A stretch of DNA of 40,941 nucleotides from Pseudomonas sp. (GTDB taxonomy: Bacteria; Pseudomonadota; Gammaproteobacteria; Pseudomonadales; Pseudomonadaceae): NCBI GenBank assembly GCA_016763285.1, contig JAESUC010000099.1:1-40941 (forward strand), read 5' to 3'. Below the pieces are notes generated by a model. It had not been told where the DNA came from and did not search any database. It saw nothing but the letters and a program-made list of their open reading frames with translations. Within the stretch, counting starts at the first letter, position 1. Each line of letters starts with the position of its first letter. Of the stretch, positions 25,777 to 33,836 are shown one piece after another. Made by a program: the position numbers and the translations under genes.

Positions 25777-26264
25777 ACCTCATCGGGCGGATGCCGGACA
25801 TATCGCTCATATTGCTCTGGGGCCTGGTCGCCACCATGCTGATGACCAGCATGCTGTACGGCAGTCAGCGTCTGGGGCTGTCGCGCTTGAGCCTGCCGTT
25901 TCTGGTCGGCACTCTGTTTACCGCCGACCGCAGCTGGGCGCATATCCTGGGATTCGGTTTCTATCTGGTCGGGGGCTGGTGCTTTGCCTTTCTCTATGCG
26001 GCGATTTTCACCCTGACAGTGGCCACCTGGTGGGCAGGTGCGCTCATCGGCCTGTTCCATGGCATCTTTCTGCTCGCGGTCATGCTGCCGGTGATGCCTT
26101 ACCTGCACCCGCGAATGGCCACTGAATATGATGGCCCGACCCATCTGCGGCGCCTGGAGCCGCCCGGTTTCTTCGGCCTGAACTATGGCTACCGTACCCC
26201 TGCCAGCACCCTGGTCGCCCAGATCACCTATGGGGTGGTTCTCGGCCTGTTTCTGCCGGGATGA
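25773..26264 (+). CDS. Membrane protein of unknown function, coupled to GH15
   Basis: A 163-residue protein with about four hydrophobic segments (roughly 10-30, 55-80, 83-110 and 145-162). I do not recognise the family. Its start codon overlaps the GH15 stop (ATGA), which implies translational coupling. The segment HPRMATEYDGPTHLRRLEPPGFFGLNYG between the last two membrane segments is hydrophilic and may be functional. A membrane anchor or export role for the GH15 pathway is only a guess. Confidence 0.8.
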   Translation: MNLIGRMPDISLILLWGLVATMLMTSMLYGSQRLGLSRLSLPFLVGTLFTADRSWAHILGFGFYLVGGWCFAFLYAAIFTLTVATWWAGALIGLFHGIFLLAVMLPVMPYLHPRMATEYDGPTHLRRLEPPGFFGLNYGYRTPASTLVAQITYGVVLGLFLPG

Positions 26265-26332
26265 ATCCGCTGGCAAGCCGGGTGCCAGATGCTAGCCTGA
26301 ACATGGACCCACACAGCACCTGGAGGACTGAA

Positions 26333-26479
26333 ATGCACGCCTACTCGAGGATGACCTGCAGCAGCATGCCCGATAACCAGGACCCACTGGACAGTCCGGA
26401 TGATGTCGACACCGAAAAGCAGTACGAAGAAGAGCCCGAGGCCCTGCCGGATGATGCCGGAGTCAACGGCGAGGAATAG
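26333..26479 (+). CDS. Small acidic protein, 48 residues, unknown
   Basis: A short open frame beginning MHAYSRMTCSSMPDNQDPL with a good ribosome site (TGGAGGA) before the ATG at 26333. The second half is highly acidic (DDVDTEKQYEEEPEALPDD). It converges with the ClpP-like gene, ending 18 bases from it. The ribosome site and the acidic composition support a real gene, but I know no homologue. Confidence 0.5.
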   Translation: MHAYSRMTCSSMPDNQDPLDSPDDVDTEKQYEEEPEALPDDAGVNGEE

Positions 26480-26497
26480 AAATGCGCATGGCCGCGC

Positions 26498-27049
26498 TCA
26501 GGAATGTACGCAGGAAAGGGTGGCATCCGCTGGCAGTTCCAGCTCTTCAACAGCATGGATCAGACCCGTCTCGACAGCTTCCGCCGAACTCAACATGCGC
26601 GGCTCAGCCTTGAGATAGTCTCGTACCGCCAGCGTTTCAGCCGCCCCCTGTGTACGCTCCAGCATGATCTGGCTGTATAGCTCCAGGTCGTAGTTCATGC
26701 TCATGGCATATTCGGCCATCCTGGCGTGATCTATCGAACCGTGCAGCGTCCAGTGAAAAGGATGAATCAGGAACTTGCTGTAATGACAGGCAGTGCGACG
26801 CTCCCCGGCCATGAACAGGATATTGCCCATCGACTCGACCGTGCCCAGGTTGTGGGTATTGACCGGGATGGGCAGGGCCCGGAGAAAGTTGTAAAGGGCA
26901 AAACCATAGCTGCACTCGCCCCCCATGGTAGTGATCTGGACCAGCAGCTCAGTGGCTCCCTGGCTGACGGCATCGGAGCACTTGCGAATGAACTGCCCGG
27001 ATACGGACGAGTTGATCGGACCGACGAAATGGATTGCATGCATTGTCAT
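26498..27049 (-). CDS. ClpP-like (peptidase S14 superfamily) protein lacking the canonical Asp
   Basis: A 183-residue protein with the ClpP/crotonase fold. The segment GTVESMGNILFMAGERRTA matches the ClpP nucleophile region, placing the Ser at residue 73, and FLIHPFHW supplies the His at 96. Aligning the C-terminal MLSSAEAVETGLI with ClpP (FLSAPEAVEYGLV) puts Pro150 where ClpP has its catalytic Asp, with Glu149 next to it. No Clp ATPase gene is nearby. The start at 27049 (MTMHAIHFVGPIN) has AAGGGAG upstream; the frame extends further without homology. It is divergent from a DUF2236 gene. Whether it is an active protease is open. Confidence 0.85.
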   Translation of the reverse strand: MTMHAIHFVGPINSSVSGQFIRKCSDAVSQGATELLVQITTMGGECSYGFALYNFLRALPIPVNTHNLGTVESMGNILFMAGERRTACHYSKFLIHPFHWTLHGSIDHARMAEYAMSMNYDLELYSQIMLERTQGAAETLAVRDYLKAEPRMLSSAEAVETGLIHAVEELELPADATLSCVHS

Positions 27050-27227
27050 CTGAATGAACTCCCTTCTCAACGGGTCAACGAAGGTGCGCAGTGCAGACTC
27101 CTCCCCAGCCCTGGCGCCCCGTGTCTTTCGAAATACGATCAGGGGCAAAGTTCCTGAATGCCGCCCAGCGATTGTGGTCAAACAGCCAGGGGACCTCTCT
27201 TTTCACCTTACCCGGAAGGTTCATTGC

Positions 27228-28007
27228 ATGCCCGATTCCGCCCTGGCCGAGATCAGCAGCGAAGCCTTCATTTTCCTCGGCGCGGGTGCGGCGGTGCTGC
27301 GACAGATGGCCCAACCGGGGGTCGGTCAGGGGGTCAGTGAACATAGCCGTACCCTGGATGACCCCATGGGCCGGCTGCATGGCACGATGCATTACATCTA
27401 CGTACTGTCGCTGGGTACGGAAGAGGAGCGCCGGAGCATGGCACGCCATGTCAACCGGGCCCATGGACCGGTCCGCTCGGACGCCTACAGCGCCTTTGAT
27501 CCCCGGCTGCAGCTGTGGGTCGCTGCTACCCTCTACCGGGGCGCCGAGGAGCTGCAACAGATATTCTGCAGCCCCTTGAGCGAACAGGAGCACGATGATC
27601 TGTACCGGTCCGCAGCCCTCTACGGCACGACCCTGCAGATGCCGGAAGCGCTTTGGCCGGCCAACCGCCGCGCCTTTGAAGACTATTGGCAGGCCACCAT
27701 GGCGCAGGCCGACGTATCGGACAGCGTGCGTCACTACGTCCATGCCTTGCTGGCCGGGGCGTCAGCCCCATGGTATGTGAAAATGCTGTTGCCCTTACAG
27801 CGGCTGGCCTCGCGCGCACTGATCGGCCCACAGCTACGTGCCCTGTATCGTCTGCCATGGACCGCGGCAGATCAGCGGCGCTGGGACCTGTTCCTCCGCG
27901 TATTCCCGCCGCTCTATCGACGACTGCCCGGGACCTTGCGCCGGCTGCCGGCGCGGCTTTACCTGCGCGCCTGGCGGCGGCAGCAAAGCGCCACACAACA
28001 GCGATGA
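27228..28007 (+). CDS. DUF2236 / MpaB-like oxygenase-family protein
   Basis: A 259-residue protein matching the DUF2236 family, which includes the haem-dependent rubber oxygenases and fungal MpaB. The family pattern is visible: AVLRQMAQPGVGQGV near the start, then RTLDDPMGRLHGTM, the His-containing RHVNRAHGPV (His74, His79), and DPRLQLWVAATL. The start at 27228 (MPDSALAEISSEAF) has GGAAGG upstream. Many members bind b-type haem; activity and substrate here are unknown. It is divergent from the ClpP-like gene and convergent with the second diguanylate cyclase gene. Confidence 0.85.
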   Translation: MPDSALAEISSEAFIFLGAGAAVLRQMAQPGVGQGVSEHSRTLDDPMGRLHGTMHYIYVLSLGTEEERRSMARHVNRAHGPVRSDAYSAFDPRLQLWVAATLYRGAEELQQIFCSPLSEQEHDDLYRSAALYGTTLQMPEALWPANRRAFEDYWQATMAQADVSDSVRHYVHALLAGASAPWYVKMLLPLQRLASRALIGPQLRALYRLPWTAADQRRWDLFLRVFPPLYRRLPGTLRRLPARLYLRAWRRQQSATQQR

Positions 28008-28013
28008 GGGGTA

Positions 28014-29078
28014 TCAGACGGGTTCGACTGCCCCCACCTCGACACGGTTACGACCCAGGCGTTTGCCCTCGTACAGAGCAAGGTCGGCTCGCGCTACCAC
28101 GGCGCTGAGGTCCTCGCCGGCACGATACTGGCTGACACCGACGCTCACGGTCACCGAGACCTCAAGGTCCTCGAAGACCCAGGAATGGGTCTCTACCGCA
28201 CAGCGGATTCGCTCGGCCGTCTGTATGGCCTGCACCAGACCGGTACCCGGCAGTACCACCAGAAACTCCTCACCACCCCAGCGGCCAATGAAGTCCTGCT
28301 CGCGCAATGTCTGAGCCAGCACGGTACTGACCCGCGCCAGAACCCGATCGCCGGTGTCATGCCCGTACTTGTCGTTGAACTGCTTGAAGTGGTCGACATC
28401 CAGCAGCAGAAAACTGAGCTGGTCGGGATGACGGGCGTGGCGCGCAATTTCCTTGTCGGCCAGCTCCGCCAGGTGCCTGCGGTTGAACAGCCCGGTCAGG
28501 GCATCGATGGTCGCCATACGGTTCAACGCCCTCTGGCTCGCCGAAACGGTGGACACATAGAACAGCGCCAGATAGCTGAACATGCAGAAGACCACGGTCA
28601 GATTGAACAGGAACACACCGAGCAGTCCACCCTGGGAGATCGGCTGCAGCGGCTCGACAAACCACATCAGCGCATACAGGCCAACATAAAAGCTCCACAA
28701 CGCGCCCACCGCGACCCAGGCTTTGCGCCGCTGCATACCGGCAAACAGAGCCGGAATGAACATCAGCAGGAAATAGTGAAAACCGCTGTCCCAGCCAATC
28801 AGAAGCGTCCCGAGAGCCGCATGGATGATGACCTCGAGCCATATCAGAACGATCGCCGGGCCATTGTGCCGTGTACCCAGCAACCAGAAGGCAAGCATGT
28901 ACATGCCTACGCTGATCACGTTGATCCAGGCCAGGATGGGAGAGCCAAGAAGATGAAAGAGGAAAAAGAAGGCCACATCGACCGCTGCTGCCAGTTGGCA
29001 ACACCGTCGGGCCAACTGCCAGAACTGCGGCCTGCCACTGCCCGAACGGCCGGGCACGATAGTCTGGTCCATCGACAT
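28014..29078 (-). CDS. Membrane diguanylate cyclase (multi-TM sensor-GGEEF)
   Basis: A 354-residue cyclase. About six hydrophobic helices (30-180) form a membrane sensor with short loops; residues 185-350 are a GGDEF domain with ATIDALTGLFNRR, active motif RWGGEEF (268-272) and intact inhibitory I-site REQD (259-262). No EAL domain. It should make c-di-GMP at the inner membrane under product inhibition; the signal sensed is unknown. AAGGAG precedes the ATG at 29078. It lies downstream of the aap operon on the same strand but separated by 160 bases. Confidence 0.93.
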   Translation of the reverse strand: MSMDQTIVPGRSGSGRPQFWQLARRCCQLAAAVDVAFFFLFHLLGSPILAWINVISVGMYMLAFWLLGTRHNGPAIVLIWLEVIIHAALGTLLIGWDSGFHYFLLMFIPALFAGMQRRKAWVAVGALWSFYVGLYALMWFVEPLQPISQGGLLGVFLFNLTVVFCMFSYLALFYVSTVSASQRALNRMATIDALTGLFNRRHLAELADKEIARHARHPDQLSFLLLDVDHFKQFNDKYGHDTGDRVLARVSTVLAQTLREQDFIGRWGGEEFLVVLPGTGLVQAIQTAERIRCAVETHSWVFEDLEVSVTVSVGVSQYRAGEDLSAVVARADLALYEGKRLGRNRVEVGAVEPV

Positions 29079-29179
29079 TCAGCTCCTTCCATGGTGCGCG
29101 CGCAGACTCGCCTGCAGGCGTCACACTAACAATACCGGAAGTATAACCGAATATGAGGCGCCGGTTCGCTCAGGTTGCA

Positions 29180-29205
29180 GGCACCTCCTGGCGGCAACAG
29201 GTGCC
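29180..29205. terminator. Inverted repeat downstream of aapP
   Basis: GGCACCT (29180-29186) and AGGTGCC (29199-29205) can form a 7-bp stem with a 12-base loop about 35 bases past the aapP stop. No T-run follows on the minus strand, so termination is uncertain. Confidence 0.3.
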
Positions 29206-29238
29206 CTCGACGCGGCAGGCGCTGCGCCGGGGCCGATT

Positions 29239-30003
29239 TCAGTGCAGGATCTGACTGAGGAACAGTTTGGTACGCTCGTTCACCGGGTTGGTAAAGAATG
29301 TATTCGGCTCGGCCTCCTCGACGATCTCGCCGCGGTCCATGAAAATGACCCGGTCGGCGACCGTCCGGGCGAAGCCCATTTCGTGGGTTACGCAGAGCAT
29401 GGTCATGCCGTCTTCGGCCAGACCGATCATGGTATCGAGCACCTCCTTGACCATTTCCGGGTCGAGGGAGGACGTGGGTTCGTCAAACAGCATGATCTTC
29501 GGCTGCATGCACAACGCTCGGGCAATCGCCACGCGCTGCTGCTGCCCCCCGGAGAGCTGACCCGGGTACTTGTGTGCCTGTTCGGGGATCTTGACCCGTT
29601 CCAGATAATGCATGGCCAGTTCATGGGCCTTGCCCTTGGGCATGCGCCGAACCCACATCGGCGACAGCGTGCAGTTCTGCAGTACCGTCAGGTGTGGGAA
29701 CAGATTGAAATGCTGGAACACCATGCCTACCTCGCGGCGCACCGCCTCGATGTGCTTGAGGTCCTGGGTCAGCTCGGTTCCATCGACCAGGATACGCCCC
29801 TGCTGATGCTCCTCGAGGCGATTGATACAGCGGATGGTAGTGGACTTGCCTGACCCCGAAGGCCCACAGATGACAATCCGCTCACCCTGGCGCACATTCA
29901 GATTGATGTCCTTGAGCACATGGAAGGTGCCGTACCATTTGTTCACCCCTGCCATCTCGATCATGCGATCGGCGATGACCGGTTCTGCCTTTGCTTCGCT
30001 CAT
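29239..30003 (-). CDS. aapP: General L-amino-acid ABC transporter ATP-binding protein
   Basis: The ATPase of the AapJQMP importer, 254 residues. Walker [10 protein letters not shown] (47-55), Q-loop [12 protein letters not shown], signature LSGGQQQR and Walker [15 protein letters not shown] are all intact, followed by the H-loop VTHEM. The start at 30003 ([14 protein letters not shown]) has AGGAGCAA upstream and follows aapM by 10 bases. It is the last gene of the operon, working at the cytoplasmic face with the two permeases AapQ and AapM. Confidence 0.96.
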   Translation of the reverse strand: MSEAKAEPVIADRMIEMAGVNKWYGTFHVLKDINLNVRQGERIVICGPSGSGKSTTIRCINRLEEHQQGRILVDGTELTQDLKHIEAVRREVGMVFQHFNLFPHLTVLQNCTLSPMWVRRMPKGKAHELAMHYLERVKIPEQAHKYPGQLSGGQQQRVAIARALCMQPKIMLFDEPTSSLDPEMVKEVLDTMIGLAEDGMTMLCVTHEMGFARTVADRVIFMDRGEIVEEAEPNTFFTNPVNERTKLFLSQILH

Positions 30004-30013
30004 GTTCTTGCTC

Positions 30014-31108
30014 CTAATGCTTGTGGCTCGTATCCAGCTTGCGCTCCAGATGCATGGAGTAGCGGGACATGCCGAAACAGAAAATCCAGAAAACCAGGGC
30101 GGCAAACACATACCCCTCCGTGGCCATTCCCAGCCAGGCGGGGTCGGTGGTGGCCTGCTTGATGCTGTTGAGCAGGTCGAACAGACCGATGATGATCACC
30201 AGACTGGTGTCCTTGAACAGGGAGATGAAGGTATTGACGATGCCGGGGATCACCATCTTCAGTGCCTGGGGCAGAATCACCAGCCCCATCATCCGCCAGT
30301 AGCCCAGCCCCATCGCTTCGGCCGCCTCGTATTGCCCCTTGGGGATCGCCTGCAGACCCCCGCGGACCACTTCGGCGATATAGGCCGACTGGAACAGGAT
30401 CACGCCGATCAGGGCCCGGATCAGCTTGTCGAAACTCATGCCTTCCGGGAGGAACAACGGCAGCATCACCGATGACATGAACAGCACCGTGATCAGCGGT
30501 ACGCCGCGCCAGAACTCGATAAAGGTCACGCAGATCACCCGGATGGTCGGCATGTCGGAGCGCCGCCCCAGAGCCAGGGCGATCCCCAGCGGCAGCGCGC
30601 CGGCGATCCCCACGGCGGCGATCACCAGGGTCAGCATCAGGCCGCCCCACTGGCTGGTACGCACCACCTCCAGGCCCAGGCCACCATGCAGCAGCCAGTA
30701 GGCCACAAGCGGATAGACGATCAGAAAGCCGATGCCGTAGAACGCCTTGCGCGGCATGGCGGACACGAACAGCGGAGCGGCGCCGACGATCGCGAGAATG
30801 GCTGTCAGGTCGACGCGCCAGCGTAACTCGGCCGGATAGAACCCATACATGAACTGGCCGAAACGCTCCTTGATGAAGACCCAGCAGGCGCCATCGCTGG
30901 TGCAGTCGGCGCGCGTCTGACCGGCCCAGTTGGCGTCGATAAGGGCCCATTGCAGCAAGGGGGGAATGATCAGCCAGATCAGGTAGACGGCGAACAGGGT
31001 CAGCAGCGTGTTGAACCAGCTGGAAAACAGGTTATCGCGCAGCCAGGCCATGGTACCGACACTCTGGCGTGGCGGCGGAAGATCAGGTTTGAATTGGTGA
31101 GTCTGCAT
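30014..31108 (-). CDS. aapM: General L-amino-acid ABC transporter permease AapM
   Basis: A 364-residue inner-membrane permease of the HisMQ/AapM type. The long N-terminal extension (first about 170 residues with extra membrane helices and a Trp-rich loop) is characteristic of the Aap/Bzt group. The conserved EAA loop [25 protein letters not shown] lies near residue 250 and contacts the ATPase. It begins 9 bases after aapQ and is followed by aapP. Takes up a broad range of L-amino acids in characterised homologues. Confidence 0.95.
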   Translation of the reverse strand: MQTHQFKPDLPPPRQSVGTMAWLRDNLFSSWFNTLLTLFAVYLIWLIIPPLLQWALIDANWAGQTRADCTSDGACWVFIKERFGQFMYGFYPAELRWRVDLTAILAIVGAAPLFVSAMPRKAFYGIGFLIVYPLVAYWLLHGGLGLEVVRTSQWGGLMLTLVIAAVGIAGALPLGIALALGRRSDMPTIRVICVTFIEFWRGVPLITVLFMSSVMLPLFLPEGMSFDKLIRALIGVILFQSAYIAEVVRGGLQAIPKGQYEAAEAMGLGYWRMMGLVILPQALKMVIPGIVNTFISLFKDTSLVIIIGLFDLLNSIKQATTDPAWLGMATEGYVFAALVFWIFCFGMSRYSMHLERKLDTSHKH

Positions 31109-31117
31109 GGGCTGTCC

Positions 31118-32302
31118 CTACCGCTCGATCAGCGCAATGCGCTTGTTGTACCAGTTCATCAACATGGAGATGCTGATACTGATGGCCAGATAAACGCTCA
31201 TGGTGATGGCAATGACTTCAATCGCCTGACCGGTCTGGTTGAGCACGGTACCGGCAAACAGCGAAACCATTTCCGGATAACCGATGGCAGCAGCCAGGGA
31301 GGAGTTCTTCGCCAGGTTGAGATACTGGCTGGTCAGTGGCGGAATGATCACCCGCAGCGCCTGGGGAATGATCACCAGACGCAATATGCGACCCGGCGGC
31401 AGACCCAGCGAACTGGCCGCCTCGGTCTGACCGTGGCTGACCGACTGGATACCGGCACGCACAATCTCCGCAATAAAGGCGGCGGTATACATGGTCAGGG
31501 CCAGGGTCAGGGCGATCAACTCCGGAATCAGGACCCAGCCGCCGGTGAAGTTGAAGCCGGTCAGTTTCGGTGCGGTCCAGTTGAGCGGGCTGCCGGCAAT
31601 GACCACCGCCAAGCCGGGCACCACCAGCAGAATAGCGATTGATACCAGAGCGACGGGGAAGATATGCCCCGTGGCCTCGCGGCGCGCCTTTGCCCAGCGT
31701 GCCACGAAAACGATCACTATGATCGAGACCGCCAGAGCGGCGAGAAACAGGCCGAAGGTTTGGGACACGCTCGGTGCGGGAACATACAGGCCGCGGCTGT
31801 TGAGATAGAAATTCTCGAAGATGCCCAGACTCTGCCTTGGACCTGGAAGAGACAGCATCACTGCAAAGTACCAGAAGAGGATTTGCAGCAACGGCGGAAT
31901 ATTACGGAAGGTTTCTATGTAGACCGTGGCAAGACGGCTGATCAGCCAGTTGGGCGCCAGCCGGGCTATGCCCAGAATGAACCCCAGCAGGGTCGCCATC
32001 ACGATCCCGATGATCGACACCAGCAAGGTGTTGAGCAGACCGATGAGAAAAACCCGACCATAGCTGTCGGTTTCGGTGTATTCGACCAGGTGTTGAGCGA
32101 TGCCGAAACCGGCGGTATTGTTGAGAAAGGCGAAGCCGGTGGTGATGCCGCGCTTTTCCAGATTGATCATGGTATTGCTGTACAGAAACCAGCCCAGGGC
32201 CACGACAACCGCAATGGCTACGAGCTGAAAGATCCAGGCCCGTGCCTTCGGATCCGTCCAGATTGAACCCTTCGACCGTGGCGTTTTTGCAGCAGTTTGC
32301 AT
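31118..32302 (-). CDS. aapQ: General L-amino-acid ABC transporter permease AapQ
   Basis: A 394-residue inner-membrane permease with about eight membrane helices and the EAA loop AEIVRAGIQSVSHGQTEAASSLGL near residue 300. The long middle section between helices, with NLEKRGITTGFAFLNNTAGFGI near the N-terminus, is typical for AapQ/BztB. The start at 32302 (MQTAAKTPRSKGSIW) has AGAGGG upstream; an in-frame start 48 bases earlier lacks family similarity. It pairs with AapM to form the channel. A hairpin lies between it and the upstream aapJ. Confidence 0.95.
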   Translation of the reverse strand: MQTAAKTPRSKGSIWTDPKARAWIFQLVAIAVVVALGWFLYSNTMINLEKRGITTGFAFLNNTAGFGIAQHLVEYTETDSYGRVFLIGLLNTLLVSIIGIVMATLLGFILGIARLAPNWLISRLATVYIETFRNIPPLLQILFWYFAVMLSLPGPRQSLGIFENFYLNSRGLYVPAPSVSQTFGLFLAALAVSIIVIVFVARWAKARREATGHIFPVALVSIAILLVVPGLAVVIAGSPLNWTAPKLTGFNFTGGWVLIPELIALTLALTMYTAAFIAEIVRAGIQSVSHGQTEAASSLGLPPGRILRLVIIPQALRVIIPPLTSQYLNLAKNSSLAAAIGYPEMVSLFAGTVLNQTGQAIEVIAITMSVYLAISISISMLMNWYNKRIALIER

Positions 32303-32364
32303 GGATGCCCTCTCGCGAGCCCCCGCCAGCCACGCAGGCGAGGGCTTCACATCAGCGAAACAAT

Positions 32365-32389
32365 ACGATCAGCCGCGGGGGCTGATCGT
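32365..32389 (-). promoter_or_regulatory. Intercistronic hairpin between aapJ and aapQ
   Basis: ACGATCAGCC and GGCTGATCGT form a perfect 10-bp stem with a 5-base loop, 8 bases past the aapJ stop codon on the minus strand, followed by ATTGTTTC. Such hairpins after binding-protein genes typically stabilise the upstream message or partly terminate transcription so that the binding protein exceeds the permeases. Confidence 0.75.
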
Positions 32390-32397
32390 CCGGAGTA

Positions 32398-33426
32398 TCA
32401 GCGCACCGGCGGTGCGTATTGAATCCCACCGTTGTTCCACAGGGCATTCAGGCCCCGCTCGATCTTCAGCTCACTGCCGGCACCCACGTTACGGCTGAAG
32501 CTCTCGCCGTAGTTGCCCACCTGCTTGACGATCTGCACGGCCCAATCCTTCGGCAGGTTGAGTTCCTTGCCGTACTCGCCTTCGACGCCGAGCAAGCGAG
32601 CCACGTCGGGGTTAGGCGGGTTCTTGGCCATTTCCTCGACATTGGCCGAAGTGACACCGCTTTCCTCTGCGTTGAGCATCGCGTACAGGGACCACTTCAC
32701 GATATCGAACCACTCATCGTCGCCGTGACGTACGACCGGACCCAGTGGCTCCTTGGAGATCACTTCGGGCAGCACGACATAGTCATCCGGGGAGCCTAGC
32801 TTGATACGTTGGGCGTAGAGCTGGGATTGATCGGAAGTCAGTACGTCGCAACGGCCTGACTCGAGCGATTTGGCGCTTTCGTCGGACGTGTCATAGGTGA
32901 TGGGGGTGAAGCTCATGCCATTGGCGCGGAAGTAATCCGCCGCGTTCAGCTCGGTAGTAGTACCGGCCTGGATGCATACCGTGGCACCGTCCAGCTGCTT
33001 GGCACTGGTCACACCCAGTTTCTTGTTGACCAGAAAACCCTGGCCATCGTAATAGTTCACGCCGGCAAAGTTGAGGCCCAGACTGGCGTCCCGCGAACTG
33101 GTCCAGGTGGTGTTACGCGACAATACGTCCACTTCGCCCGATTGCAGTGCGGTGAAGCGTTCCTTGGCGGTCAGAGGGCTGTAACGCACCTTGCTCGCGT
33201 CGCCGAACAGTGCGGCCGCCATGGCGCGGCAAACATCCACATCCAGGCCGAGATAGTTGCCCTTCTCGTCCGCGTAGGAGAACCCGGGCAGACCATCACT
33301 GATGCCGCATTGTACGAACCCCTTTTTCTTTACCGCATCAAGGGTGGCTCCTGCCTGCACAAAGCTGCTGGCGCCCAGCGCGGCAGCGGTGGCGAATACT
33401 GCAAGGGTGGTTTTTACCGTCTTCAT
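32398..33426 (-). CDS. aapJ: General L-amino-acid ABC transporter periplasmic binding protein
   Basis: A 342-residue periplasmic binding protein with signal peptide MKTVKTTLAVFATAAALGAS and cleavage after FVQA. The start of the mature protein, KKKGFVQCGISDGLPGFSYAD, and the motifs LDVDVCRAMAAA and NTTWTSSRDASLG match AapJ/BztA. It is the first gene of aapJQMP, with TGGAGAAG before the ATG. It captures polar and acidic L-amino acids in characterised homologues. It is divergent from the cytochrome oxidase gene across a 410-base gap. Confidence 0.96.
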   Translation of the reverse strand: MKTVKTTLAVFATAAALGASSFVQAGATLDAVKKKGFVQCGISDGLPGFSYADEKGNYLGLDVDVCRAMAAALFGDASKVRYSPLTAKERFTALQSGEVDVLSRNTTWTSSRDASLGLNFAGVNYYDGQGFLVNKKLGVTSAKQLDGATVCIQAGTTTELNAADYFRANGMSFTPITYDTSDESAKSLESGRCDVLTSDQSQLYAQRIKLGSPDDYVVLPEVISKEPLGPVVRHGDDEWFDIVKWSLYAMLNAEESGVTSANVEEMAKNPPNPDVARLLGVEGEYGKELNLPKDWAVQIVKQVGNYGESFSRNVGAGSELKIERGLNALWNNGGIQYAPPVR

Positions 33427-33836
33427 TGAACTTCTCCAGATTGGAATAATTATTATGGAGTCTCACTCTCCCTGGCGGGCCCTCGCGGGCTGGAGCCACA
33501 ATGACAGCAAAACCGTCACAGGGGAAAGAAGAACATCCCGCGCATTGCGCAAGATGCCTGGCACGCTGCCAGTCCACAGTCCCTCAAGCCATTGCAAGGC
33601 CTGTACCAGTACAGTTAAGTGCATCCTGAGCGCTTTTTCCCTGAAATACGTATTCAATTGCGACATTTACGTTACTCGATGGTCCAATTGACAACCTTTG
33701 CGCGCCCGCAAACGGGCACAGCCACGCGGCGGGCGCACCAATCCAGACCGGTTTTCGGTGCCATCCCCAACTCGTCATGGCCAACTTTTCGGTCCTGCAG
33801 TTGTCCATCTCTGTGAATCGTCAGAAAGGCCGGAAC
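33427..33836. other. 410-base divergent intergenic region, aapJ / oxidase subunit II
   Basis: No convincing gene is seen. Near aapJ an A/T palindrome AATAATTATT (33445-33454) could include its -10 region. In the middle are two close palindromes, TTGCGCAA (33545-33552) and CTGGCACGCTGCCAG (33558-33572), possible operators. I found no clear sigma-54 promoter in either direction. The two transcription units presumably start within this gap. Confidence 0.5.
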
